A DNA stretch of 58,664 nucleotides. Origin: an uncultured Rhodoblastus sp. (GTDB lineage: Bacteria; Pseudomonadota; Alphaproteobacteria; Rhizobiales; Beijerinckiaceae). Each line of letters starts with the position of its first letter. Within the stretch, counting starts at the first letter, position 1. The notes under the pieces are model-generated. The model was not told where the DNA came from. It worked only from the letters and a program-made list of their open reading frames with translations, and ran no database searches. Of the stretch, positions 34,655 through 41,857 are shown piece by piece. The DNA is taken from positions 1-58,664 of the forward strand of contig NZ_CAIUXT010000140.1 of NCBI RefSeq assembly GCF_903903185.1. The letters are read 5' to 3'. Both the position numbers and the translations under genes were made by a program.

Positions 34655-35590
34655 TTAAGCCCCGCCGAAACGCGCGGTGCATTCCCGATCCTGACGCTGC
34701 CCAGCGTATTTCTGCCGCATCTGAAATGCGCGGCAGGTGTTGCGGGGGCCGCCGCGCGCCCGCGAGTACCAGAAGTTGCGAGTTGTACCGTCGCACTTGC
34801 GCCACTGCATGCCCCAAACCGCGATAAAGGCCTCGGCGCGCGGCTCGATCTCATCGTCAGCGATGAATTCAACCGACCGGGTCGAGCGATCGCGAAAAAC
34901 CTGTAACCGGCACAATTGGTCGGCGATCGCTTTGGCGGTGAACGCCACGCCAGATTCCAGGCCAAATTCCAAGGTCATTCGAGCGGCGATCGCGCCATTG
35001 CTCAATCCGGCGAACGCCAGAGAGGAACACCGCTTGCTTCGATCGGAATTCCACCGCTCTTCCCGCTTCGGACGTTCTTGCAAGCCGACGGCGCGTTCTT
35101 CTGTCGGCGCAGCGATCGTGTCGACCGCAGGGAGTGGCGTCCAGAGAAGCGGAGTCGCCGCGCACTCTTCAAGGGAACGCTGCCGCAGTTCCGACCGCGT
35201 GCGGGATTCGAGACCGAGCCACTTGCGCTTGTAATAAAGACTGCCAGTCGAGCGCGCGATCGACGCGGCGATCGACTTCGTCGCCGCATTATCAAGCCAG
35301 AGAGCGATAAATCTCTGCACGTCGGCGATCGACCATCCGCGCGGGCCGGACTTGCGCATTGGCCGGTCGTGCGGCCGAGGCAGATCGAGCGCCGCCGCGC
35401 GCTCATCGACCGCCTCGGGCGTCATGCCAAGGAATTCCGAAATTGCGGCGCTTCCCAAACCCCTTTGCGCCATCCCACGAAGCAGTTGGTCTAGCAAGAC
35501 GGCTGTTTGCGGAGCGTTGACCGCATTCTCGAGAGGACCTAAATTCGCGGCAGAAGTCGGGTATGATTGGGTTGAAAATTGGATCGTCAT
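34655..35590 (-). CDS. Putative DNA-binding protein with three HTH-like segments
   Basis: A 311-residue soluble protein from the ATG at 35590. Three segments have a helix-turn-helix look reminiscent of GcrA/SANT-type units: about 32-70 (RGLGSAAISEFLGMTPEAVD), 85-129 (WSIADVQRFIALWLDNAATK, SIAASIARSTGSLYYKRKWL), and 189-232 (FAGLSNGAIAARMT, FTAKAIADQL). The C-terminus (WRKCDGTTRNFWYSRARGG) is basic. It sits between dotI and an XRE gene inside the transfer cluster, so it is a candidate regulator of the 11-bp motif. No homologue recognised. Confidence 0.55.
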   Translation of the reverse strand: MTIQFSTQSYPTSAANLGPLENAVNAPQTAVLLDQLLRGMAQRGLGSAAISEFLGMTPEAVDERAAALDLPRPHDRPMRKSGPRGWSIADVQRFIALWLDNAATKSIAASIARSTGSLYYKRKWLGLESRTRSELRQRSLEECAATPLLWTPLPAVDTIAAPTEERAVGLQERPKREERWNSDRSKRCSSLAFAGLSNGAIAARMTLEFGLESGVAFTAKAIADQLCRLQVFRDRSTRSVEFIADDEIEPRAEAFIAVWGMQWRKCDGTTRNFWYSRARGGPRNTCRAFQMRQKYAGQRQDRECTARFGGA

Positions 35591-35859
35591 GGTTGGCCCC
35601 GTGGTTAAGCGGACCCATAATTTTATGGCTAGTCGTAAAAAGCAAGCGTTCACTTAACCGTCAAGCGGCTTAAAAAAAGCTTTTCAACCAAAATCGCAAT
35701 TTATCATGACGCAGTGATTTTATTGCCACAGTCCAAATAAACTCTTCCCCGACCCGAAGAGATTTTTTCACCGCCACTCACGTCGCCGGCTTTGCGCAAG
35801 TTCTGCGGCGCGAAAATGCACCCAGGAACGTTGACTCACTTATTAGCTAGCCTAATTTT

Positions 35860-36231
35860 CTAATTCCTTTTGTGGCTTGTCTCGTTGGCTCGCGGCCGCT
35901 TTGCAGCGTCCACCTTAGGCTTCCCTAACACAGGAAATCCACGCACAGGAGTTACATCGACCGGTATCGTCGATTCAAGCAACACGCCAATATCCATGCC
36001 AAGCACACGGGCAATCGAAAAAACGATCAACAACGAAACGTTCGTTGCACCAGTCTCGATGAGGCACATGGTCGGTGTCGTAACGCCAACAGCTTCAGCT
36101 AAAGTCTGAAGCGTGAAACCCTTTTCCTTCCGCGCCGCACGGACGCGAGCCGCGAATAAAGTTAAAACGTGATTAAATAGTTCCTGCTCGACTTCATCGA
36201 TTTCACCAAGTCTTCTAGACATCTGCTGCAA
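35860..36231 (-). CDS. XRE-family regulator of the transfer region
   Basis: A 123-residue protein with a Cro/C1 helix-turn-helix at about 27-80 (RVRAARKEKGFTLQTLAEAV, GVTTPTMCLIETGATNVSLL), then a Pro/Lys-rich tail. It lies between the minus-strand dotI region and the plus-strand tcpQ-like operon, in comparatively AT-rich DNA. It could repress transfer functions. An ATG nine bases downstream (36222) is an equally good start. Confidence 0.85.
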   Translation of the reverse strand: MQQMSRRLGEIDEVEQELFNHVLTLFAARVRAARKEKGFTLQTLAEAVGVTTPTMCLIETGATNVSLLIVFSIARVLGMDIGVLLESTIPVDVTPVRGFPVLGKPKVDAAKRPRANETSHKRN

Positions 36232-36542
36232 GCCCCTAAAATACTGGTTTCACGCAGAAAACGTTCGCTCTGATTCGCGATAGGCGGACACTGAGCAACC
36301 AATTAACAAACTCAAAACAAAATGAACAGACACGGTAATTACGAATCCTATTTCCATAGCCATTCGTGAATTTGCGCCGGATCACATAGGGCCGAAGCGC
36401 CAGTTCCGAACCGTTGGAGCAACCTGATTTTTCCGCGTGCGGACGGTAATTAACAGGCGCGAATTGCAAAGCTTGGCAGAGGTCCGAGTTTTTCGCTGTT
36501 CGCGCCGATTGGCATCATGATCGCCGTCAAACAGGAGCCCTC
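36232..36542. other. AT-rich regulatory region between divergent units
   Basis: No convincing gene. It should contain the promoter of the XRE gene and of the plus-strand unit starting at 36543. Besides site 6 at 36496-36506, a weaker copy of the motif in the other orientation (ATTCGCGCC) lies at 36456-36464. Confidence 0.5.
36496..36506 (+). promoter_or_regulatory. Transfer-regulon motif, site 6 (before the TcpQ-like gene)
   Basis: CTGTTCGCGCC, 36 nt before the ATG at 36543. Confidence 0.55.
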
Positions 36543-36998
36543 ATGATGAAACGCATCCTCCCTTTCCTGGTTCTTTTCGCTCTTGCGTGCCCCGCTCGCG
36601 CCGAATTTTCTCTTGTTTCAAGCGAAGCAGAGGTTCCGTCGTCGCCGGATGCCGCTGCAATGCCCGGACCTGGAGCTTCAACCGCCCCTGAGACCACTCG
36701 ACCCCTAAAACCGCAAGCGCCTTCCTCTAAACACCGCGCCGCTGCCGAAGCGCCGAAGAAGACCGTCGGAGTGGCCGCGGGTTTCGGCGCCCAGGTTCCC
36801 TTAGCCTTCGCTATCCGCCAGATGGCGCCCGATGGCTACGAAATCGTTCTCGAACCGCCCGCCGATCCAGACACGGTTGTCGACTGGCGTGGAGGAAAGG
36901 TTTGGACCCGCACGCTCGCCGACGCCGTTCAACCCCTCGGTCTCACGGTTTCCGTTCATGACAAAACGGTCACGATCGGCCCCGCGCGCGCTCAATAA
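36543..36998 (+). CDS. Exported TcpQ-C-like protein
   Basis: A 151-residue protein with a signal peptide (about 1-21), a Pro/Ala/Ser-rich linker and a C-terminal domain of about 75 residues: VPLAFAIRQMAPDGYEIVLE, then VVDWRGGKVWTRTLADAVQP and LGLTVSVHDKTVTIG. The pattern fits the TcpQ/PilL C-terminal domain, which resembles secretin N-domains and DotD. A role in building the outer-membrane part of the channel or a pilus is plausible. AGGAGCC precedes the ATG. Confidence 0.7.
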   Translation: MMKRILPFLVLFALACPARAEFSLVSSEAEVPSSPDAAAMPGPGASTAPETTRPLKPQAPSSKHRAAAEAPKKTVGVAAGFGAQVPLAFAIRQMAPDGYEIVLEPPADPDTVVDWRGGKVWTRTLADAVQPLGLTVSVHDKTVTIGPARAQ

Positions 36999-37007
36999 TC
37001 TTCTTAG

Positions 37008-37018
37008 GACTTCGCGCC
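37008..37018 (+). promoter_or_regulatory. Transfer-regulon motif, site 7 (before 37062)
   Basis: GACTTCGCGCC, 43 nt before the ATG at 37062. Confidence 0.7.
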
Positions 37019-37061
37019 AAGAACGCCGATCCTTCTCCAACAACCTGATCTGGAGAGCTCG

Positions 37062-37475
37062 ATGTCGACGCGACCGCCTTTTATTTGGCTTGACCTTCCA
37101 CATTCAGCGGACTTCGTGGCGCCCGCACCAATTCCGCCCGACGTGCAAGCAGCGCTTGAGCGCTTCGCCGGCGCGATCGCCGCCGTCAAGGAGCCACAGG
37201 TCTCCTTCCTCGCGCACTATTTTTCGGTCGACCCTGGCCGAATTCGTTTCAACAACATCACTCGACGCCTCGCAGCCGACTCGTTGGCCAGCCTCCTCCA
37301 CAAAATGACCGCTAGCGGTCGCGCGCCCTCGAGCGCCGCTCTTCCTGACTCTACCGTCGCTGCTCTCGCGCGCAAAACCTTGCTCTCCCGCATTCTCGAT
37401 CCTTCCCGCATCGAGGCGCTGCAACGCGCCTGCGAAACCGTCTCCACTTCCACGATCAAAGGAGGACCGTTCTGA
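37062..37475 (+). CDS. Hypothetical protein of transfer cluster
   Basis: A 137-residue soluble, mainly helical protein (VQAALERFAGAIAAVKEPQV, FNNITRRLAADSLASLLHKM). No signal peptide, no known domain. It heads the plus-strand unit of five genes up to 41797 and its stop overlaps the next ATG by one base. Because the unit carries the transfer motif, it is probably a conjugation gene. Confidence 0.6.
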   Translation: MSTRPPFIWLDLPHSADFVAPAPIPPDVQAALERFAGAIAAVKEPQVSFLAHYFSVDPGRIRFNNITRRLAADSLASLLHKMTASGRAPSSAALPDSTVAALARKTLLSRILDPSRIEALQRACETVSTSTIKGGPF

Positions 37476-38020
37476 TGAAACTCGCCCAAATACTCGTTCT
37501 CGCCACCGGCGTCGCGCTCTCGGCGCCGGCCTTCGCTCAAACAGCCACAACGACAGGGAGCGCCGGCTGCACGGCCATCACACAGGCCGCAAGCAACGCG
37601 ATTTCGTCGCGCGTCGCGGCTGACGACAAGGACATCGCCCAGCCGAATTCGATCAAAAATCTGACCTGTCTGGACAATTTCTTCAACGGCAGCGGTCTCA
37701 ACATCGTCATGAACCTCCTCAACCCGCAAACGCTGCTCCAGTCCATCCAGACGCAGATTTGCAACAAGCTCAGCCAGATCTGGAAAAGCACACTGGGGTC
37801 GAAACAATGCGGAATCACGCTGACGGGGCTCAACCTCGGCTTCCTTGGCGGCAGTTCGCTCGGCGGCGGAATTTCCTGCCCGAAGCTCTCGTTTGGCGGC
37901 GGCGGTCCAACGATCGCGCGGATAGGCACAGGCTCCGACAACAATGGCGGCCTGTATTTCAGTGGCAATGCCGTCGCCCCGACCGGCTACCCGATCACCT
38001 CCCTTCTCGGCTTGTTTTGA
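37475..38020 (+). CDS. Exported protein of transfer cluster
   Basis: A 181-residue protein with a signal peptide (1-21, ending AFAQT). The mature part has cysteines in GCTAITQAASN, NLTCLDNFFNGSGLNI, IQTQICNKLSQIWKS, KQCGITLTGLNLGF and GGGISCPKLSFGG, and a Gly-rich C-terminus. Probably a disulfide-stabilised periplasmic or surface component. The segment around DNFFNGSGLNI and QTLLQSIQTQICN resembles hypothetical proteins of conjugation loci; the function is unknown. Confidence 0.65.
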   Translation: MKLAQILVLATGVALSAPAFAQTATTTGSAGCTAITQAASNAISSRVAADDKDIAQPNSIKNLTCLDNFFNGSGLNIVMNLLNPQTLLQSIQTQICNKLSQIWKSTLGSKQCGITLTGLNLGFLGGSSLGGGISCPKLSFGGGGPTIARIGTGSDNNGGLYFSGNAVAPTGYPITSLLGLF

Positions 38021-38032
38021 CGGACGACTCCA

Positions 38033-38257
38033 ATGAAAACCTTTTCCCTGATCTCAGCGGCGGGCATCGCAATTGCGGTGAGCGCCGCCTTCCTGGCCTC
38101 TACCATCGGATCGGCTCAATTGCCGGTTGGCGACTGGCCGGCGATCACCATCGATACGGCGATGCAATTCCTCCAGGAGCGGATCGACAGATTCGGTTTC
38201 ATGCCGGGTGAGCTCAGCGCCAACGCCGCCATCGATCCCCTCCTCACCATCAACTGA
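38033..38257 (+). CDS. Small exported protein of transfer cluster
   Basis: A 74-residue protein with an N-terminal signal helix (about 1-28, ending GSAQ) and a mature part of about 46 residues (DWPAITIDTAMQFLQERIDR). It has the size of a small pilin or minor structural subunit, but no family is recognised. Lies 12 bases after its neighbour on the same strand. Confidence 0.6.
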   Translation: MKTFSLISAAGIAIAVSAAFLASTIGSAQLPVGDWPAITIDTAMQFLQERIDRFGFMPGELSANAAIDPLLTIN

Positions 38258-38297
38258 ATCAAGCGCTCCCTCTCGGGACGGCCGAAGGATTTTTGCG

Positions 38298-39494
38298 ATG
38301 AAAAAAAAACGTCTTCTCTCCTCCATAGCGAGAGCTGTCGCCATCGGCGCCGTGCTCGCCCCAACTTCCGCCTCCGCTCAAATGGCCGTCGTCGATTGGG
38401 CGAGCCTTGGCGTCAGTCAGGCCATGAAATTCATCCAAAATCAGATGAGTAACACACTGACCTCCATCACCGGCCAGCTCGGCGCCAACGGGCCGCTCGG
38501 CCAGCTTCTCGGCTCCAACCAGTTTGGCAGCGTGACCACCCTTCTGCAGCAAGGCTTTACTCAAATCGCCAATTACCAAAAGGCGCAGGTCGACGCCCAT
38601 GGGCAATTGCTCGACGGCCAAAATCTTGCGATGACCCGCGTTCAGCGCGATTTCCGCAACGCCCAAATCCGTGACGAACACTCGGTTGGATCGATCCATT
38701 GCGCCGCCCTCGACGGGGGACAGTCGGTCATCACCGGCGCGTCGAAAAGTTGGCAGGTCGCCACATCCATCACGGCCGTCACCGACAAACGCGGCGAAGG
38801 CGGCAAAAACCAGCCCGCCTACTACGGGTCCGCCCAAGCCGCGCAAGCCAACAACGAATTGCATTACAAGCGATACTGCTCCGACGTCGAGGCGGCAGCG
38901 GGGCTATGCAGCCTTTCATCGACGCCAAACGGCGACCAGGAAGCATCGACGCTCTTCATCTCCGGCACCCTCAACGGTCAGGATGGCGTCAACGCCGCGA
39001 ACGACTATACGATCAGCTTGATCCAGCCCGTCGTTCCCTCGACCATTCGCGGCGATCAGCTCACCTCAGCGATCGGCACAGAGGCGATAGCGCGGCGCCG
39101 CGCCTACAATGCGCGGATGTCTCTGGCCCGCCGGGTGACAAGTTATGCGATTGGCGTCCAATCGCCTTCGGTCACGCTTACGGCGGACCAGCAAACAGAA
39201 ATGCAAAACGAAGGATTGGCCTCGACGCCTACCGCCTCCTGGCTCCAGGCGCTCATGCTGGACACCAACCGCCGACTTTCGAGCACAAACTACCACGCGC
39301 AACTGGCCGCAATGCCTCTGGCCTCCGTCGAGCGCGAGATCGCCACCGAAATTTCAGAAACCAACTATCTGCTCGTGCAACTTTTCCGATTGGAACTCAT
39401 GCACGCGACCACCGCCGCCGCGCAACTGGCTCAAAACGTCGAGCGCGACTACCAGCCCCCTACCCAAATGGCCTCGCCCAATATCTCGAACTGA
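38298..39494 (+). CDS. Exported VirB5/IcmX-like candidate
   Basis: A 398-residue protein starting with ATG at 38298 (MKKKRLLSSIARAVAIGAVL), with a signal peptide ending SASAQ. The mature N-terminus (DWASLGVSQAMKFIQNQMSN, then FTQIANYQKAQVDAHGQLLD) is helical like VirB5/TrbJ-type proteins that line the tip of the T-pilus. The rest has a cysteine pair (CSDVEAAAGLC) and long helices. In IncI and Dot/Icm systems TraW/IcmX occupy a similar niche; assignment is tentative. The longer open reading from 38127 overlaps the previous gene and was rejected. Confidence 0.6.
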   Translation: MKKKRLLSSIARAVAIGAVLAPTSASAQMAVVDWASLGVSQAMKFIQNQMSNTLTSITGQLGANGPLGQLLGSNQFGSVTTLLQQGFTQIANYQKAQVDAHGQLLDGQNLAMTRVQRDFRNAQIRDEHSVGSIHCAALDGGQSVITGASKSWQVATSITAVTDKRGEGGKNQPAYYGSAQAAQANNELHYKRYCSDVEAAAGLCSLSSTPNGDQEASTLFISGTLNGQDGVNAANDYTISLIQPVVPSTIRGDQLTSAIGTEAIARRRAYNARMSLARRVTSYAIGVQSPSVTLTADQQTEMQNEGLASTPTASWLQALMLDTNRRLSSTNYHAQLAAMPLASVEREIATEISETNYLLVQLFRLELMHATTAAAQLAQNVERDYQPPTQMASPNISN

Positions 39495-39505
39495 GGAGAT
39501 TTGTC

Positions 39506-41797
39506 ATGGATGATTCCGATCTCGCTCAAAATCCAGGCAAGCCCGACGTTCTCGTAGAGACCGCCGAAGAAAACACGCCTGGCGCCGCAAACAAAAACGA
39601 GCCCTGGCTTTACTCGAAAACGCGAGTACCGCTCGGCGAAGGCATCGCAATTCACAACGGTCCCGACGCGCAGCATTCCGGTATCCACGTTTCGTCCGCC
39701 CTTAACGAGAAGATCGATGCCGTCTGGCGCGCACCCAATGGATGGTATCAGGGCGTCGACGACTTCCCAGTTGCGATAAGTTTTCCGGAACGATTCACCG
39801 AGCAGCAATTGAAAAACGCCCATTTGCAAGCAAAAGAAGCTGACCCTGAGAGTTATCAGGCGTTCTCGGCCAAAATGTTCGAAAATCCTGACGAAAATTT
39901 GGGTTACACGACCACCAGGAACTACCATGGCGAAGGCATCTCCTTATTTGAGACGCCTATTGAAACGCGTCTTCACGTTACCCCCGAATTGAACGAGAGG
40001 ATCGATGAGACCTTCCGCAACCCGGACGGTTGGTACGACGATCCCGGCATGCGATCGATCATCGCTGTTTCACTCCCCGAACGATTCGACCTGTCGGAGC
40101 TTGCCGAAGCGCGGCAAAACGTCAAAGACCTCTACCCCGATATTTATGAAGGACTCATCGGCGAGACGCCGGCGCCCCGATTGGACGACCAGGACGATAT
40201 CAACACCTCTGCCGAAGGTTCGGCCAACAAAGAGGCACCCGGCAACGAAGAACTGATGAGCGCTTTCGATCTCGACGCGGACACTGCCAGCAAAGCCGCC
40301 GCCGCGGGCGGCGCGCTTGAGACCGATACGAAAACTGAAGAAACTTTCGACGTGACGATTTTCAACGACGATACCGCAATGCTGACCGATGATCTCGAAT
40401 CGGTAGACGATGCCTATATCGAAGACCATGGCGGCATTTATTCAAAGCGCTCCTACAACCGCTCGCAGGCCGAAAGCCTCGGCATCGACCTCGCACCAAT
40501 GAACTCCGATCAGTCGGCGCAACCCTCAAATTCGTTCGAGGGTTCGGCGGAGAGACCGTCGCGCGAGCTAAAAGACTTGATCGCGGCTTTTGACTCCGAA
40601 GCAGAACCGACCGGCAAAATCACCGGCACTCCCGAAACGGCGGCAGCGCAGACGCCTGCCAACGAAGACGTTGGGGCCAATACGACGAGCGAGCCTGTTG
40701 CCGAAAACACCACTGAAAAGCAACGCTTCTCGCCGGACAAAAATCAAACACCGTCCACAACAGAAAACACAAACACGGCGGCTACGAAAATCGACGGTCC
40801 ACTTAATTCCGAACAATCACGCCCGCCACAAGGTCGCAATAACGACCATCAGCAGTCTTACGACAGAACGCAGCAGCCTGTGATAGCGCCGATCACGGCC
40901 GCCGGCGTCATCGCCGCAACCGTGGCCAACGCCTTTCGCGGCGATCCTTCCGCAGGGCGCCCCGCTCCGCAAGCGGCCGAACCGGCCCCAAAGGAGCCCG
41001 CCCCCTCCCCTGCCCAGCCGCAGCAAAACCCTTCAGCCGCAAAGCCGGAAACGCCCTCCCCTGCCCCACCGGCAGCGCAGACAAATTCGACCGCCCACGG
41101 ACCCTCAAACCCGGTCGGAGGCAGCCTTGCTCTCCGAAATTTGCTTACGGGCTTTCGCCCCGAACGATCCGATGCCACCGCACCGCAGGAGTCCAAGCAG
41201 CCTGCCGCCGACACCCCAGCGAAACCGGGCAGCGCGCGCGCGCTTTTGGACAGATTCAACAACACCCGAATGCAGCCGCGCCGCGATACCGACCAGCTAG
41301 AGGCCACCGAACGCGCCGGCGAGGCAGCCGTCAAATCTTTCGAAGCTCTCGAAAAAGCCGATTCCTCCGCCATTCTCACTCGCATCCGCGAAGCGGCCGA
41401 GGCCGCTCCCGGCGGCATGAAGGAAGTGCTTTCCGAAATGCGGCCCGGCGGCGCCTACGAGGATTTGCGAAAAGAGTTCAACGCCACGCTGGCGCGTGAC
41501 GAAAATTTTTCGGCCGCCTACGAGAACGCGGCCGGCGCGCTCGACGCCTTCGCCGATCAACGCGAAAAGGCCGCTCCGATCCTGCAAAACGGAAACGCCG
41601 GCCTTCTCGCCCGGCTCGAAGCTCTCGACCAGCAGATCGTCAAAGCCAGCGCCGAAGTTCCCGGCAAGGAGGCTGGAAAAAGCAACCTCGACGAAGCGCT
41701 TCAAAACGGGCGCGAGGCTTTGACCCAAGCCTTCGAGACCATCCGCAACGTCTTCTCCAGACATAGCCCGTCGGCCAGCCCAGGCATGTCGCCTTGA
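39506..41797 (+). CDS. Large protein with duplicated DUF7007-like module
   Basis: A 763-residue protein from the ATG at 39506 (GAGGAG upstream). Two similar segments at about 48-120 and 143-217 share GEGI..., LNE(K/R)ID, P(N/D)GWY, A(I/V)S(F/L)PERF and (D/Y)P(E/D)xY. This resembles the plasmid-associated DUF7007 pattern (GWYEEDxxWAxVxxxFPxxF...PDxYE). An acidic linker, a Pro/Ala-rich stretch (about 455-545) and a C-terminal helical coiled region (about 590-750, LLDRFNNTRMQ, GGAYEDLRKEFNATLA) follow. No signal peptide: it is probably a cytoplasmic DNA-processing partner or a substrate of the system. Confidence 0.65.
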   Translation: MDDSDLAQNPGKPDVLVETAEENTPGAANKNEPWLYSKTRVPLGEGIAIHNGPDAQHSGIHVSSALNEKIDAVWRAPNGWYQGVDDFPVAISFPERFTEQQLKNAHLQAKEADPESYQAFSAKMFENPDENLGYTTTRNYHGEGISLFETPIETRLHVTPELNERIDETFRNPDGWYDDPGMRSIIAVSLPERFDLSELAEARQNVKDLYPDIYEGLIGETPAPRLDDQDDINTSAEGSANKEAPGNEELMSAFDLDADTASKAAAAGGALETDTKTEETFDVTIFNDDTAMLTDDLESVDDAYIEDHGGIYSKRSYNRSQAESLGIDLAPMNSDQSAQPSNSFEGSAERPSRELKDLIAAFDSEAEPTGKITGTPETAAAQTPANEDVGANTTSEPVAENTTEKQRFSPDKNQTPSTTENTNTAATKIDGPLNSEQSRPPQGRNNDHQQSYDRTQQPVIAPITAAGVIAATVANAFRGDPSAGRPAPQAAEPAPKEPAPSPAQPQQNPSAAKPETPSPAPPAAQTNSTAHGPSNPVGGSLALRNLLTGFRPERSDATAPQESKQPAADTPAKPGSARALLDRFNNTRMQPRRDTDQLEATERAGEAAVKSFEALEKADSSAILTRIREAAEAAPGGMKEVLSEMRPGGAYEDLRKEFNATLARDENFSAAYENAAGALDAFADQREKAAPILQNGNAGLLARLEALDQQIVKASAEVPGKEAGKSNLDEALQNGREALTQAFETIRNVFSRHSPSASPGMSP

Positions 41798-41804
41798 ACC
41801 TTTC

Positions 41805-41815
41805 GACTTCGCGCC
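41805..41815 (+). promoter_or_regulatory. Transfer-regulon motif, site 8 (before dotA)
   Basis: GACTTCGCGCC, 42 nt before the dotA ATG. Confidence 0.7.
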
Positions 41816-41857
41816 AATGCGTGACAGCCTCGACGGACCAAAATCCGCGAGGCTGTT

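Noticed and set aside
37475..41797. Very long open frame in the other register spanning 38699-41797
   Set aside because: The part before 39506 overlaps the well-supported 398-residue gene in another frame and is Arg-rich shadow; the real start is the ATG at 39506.
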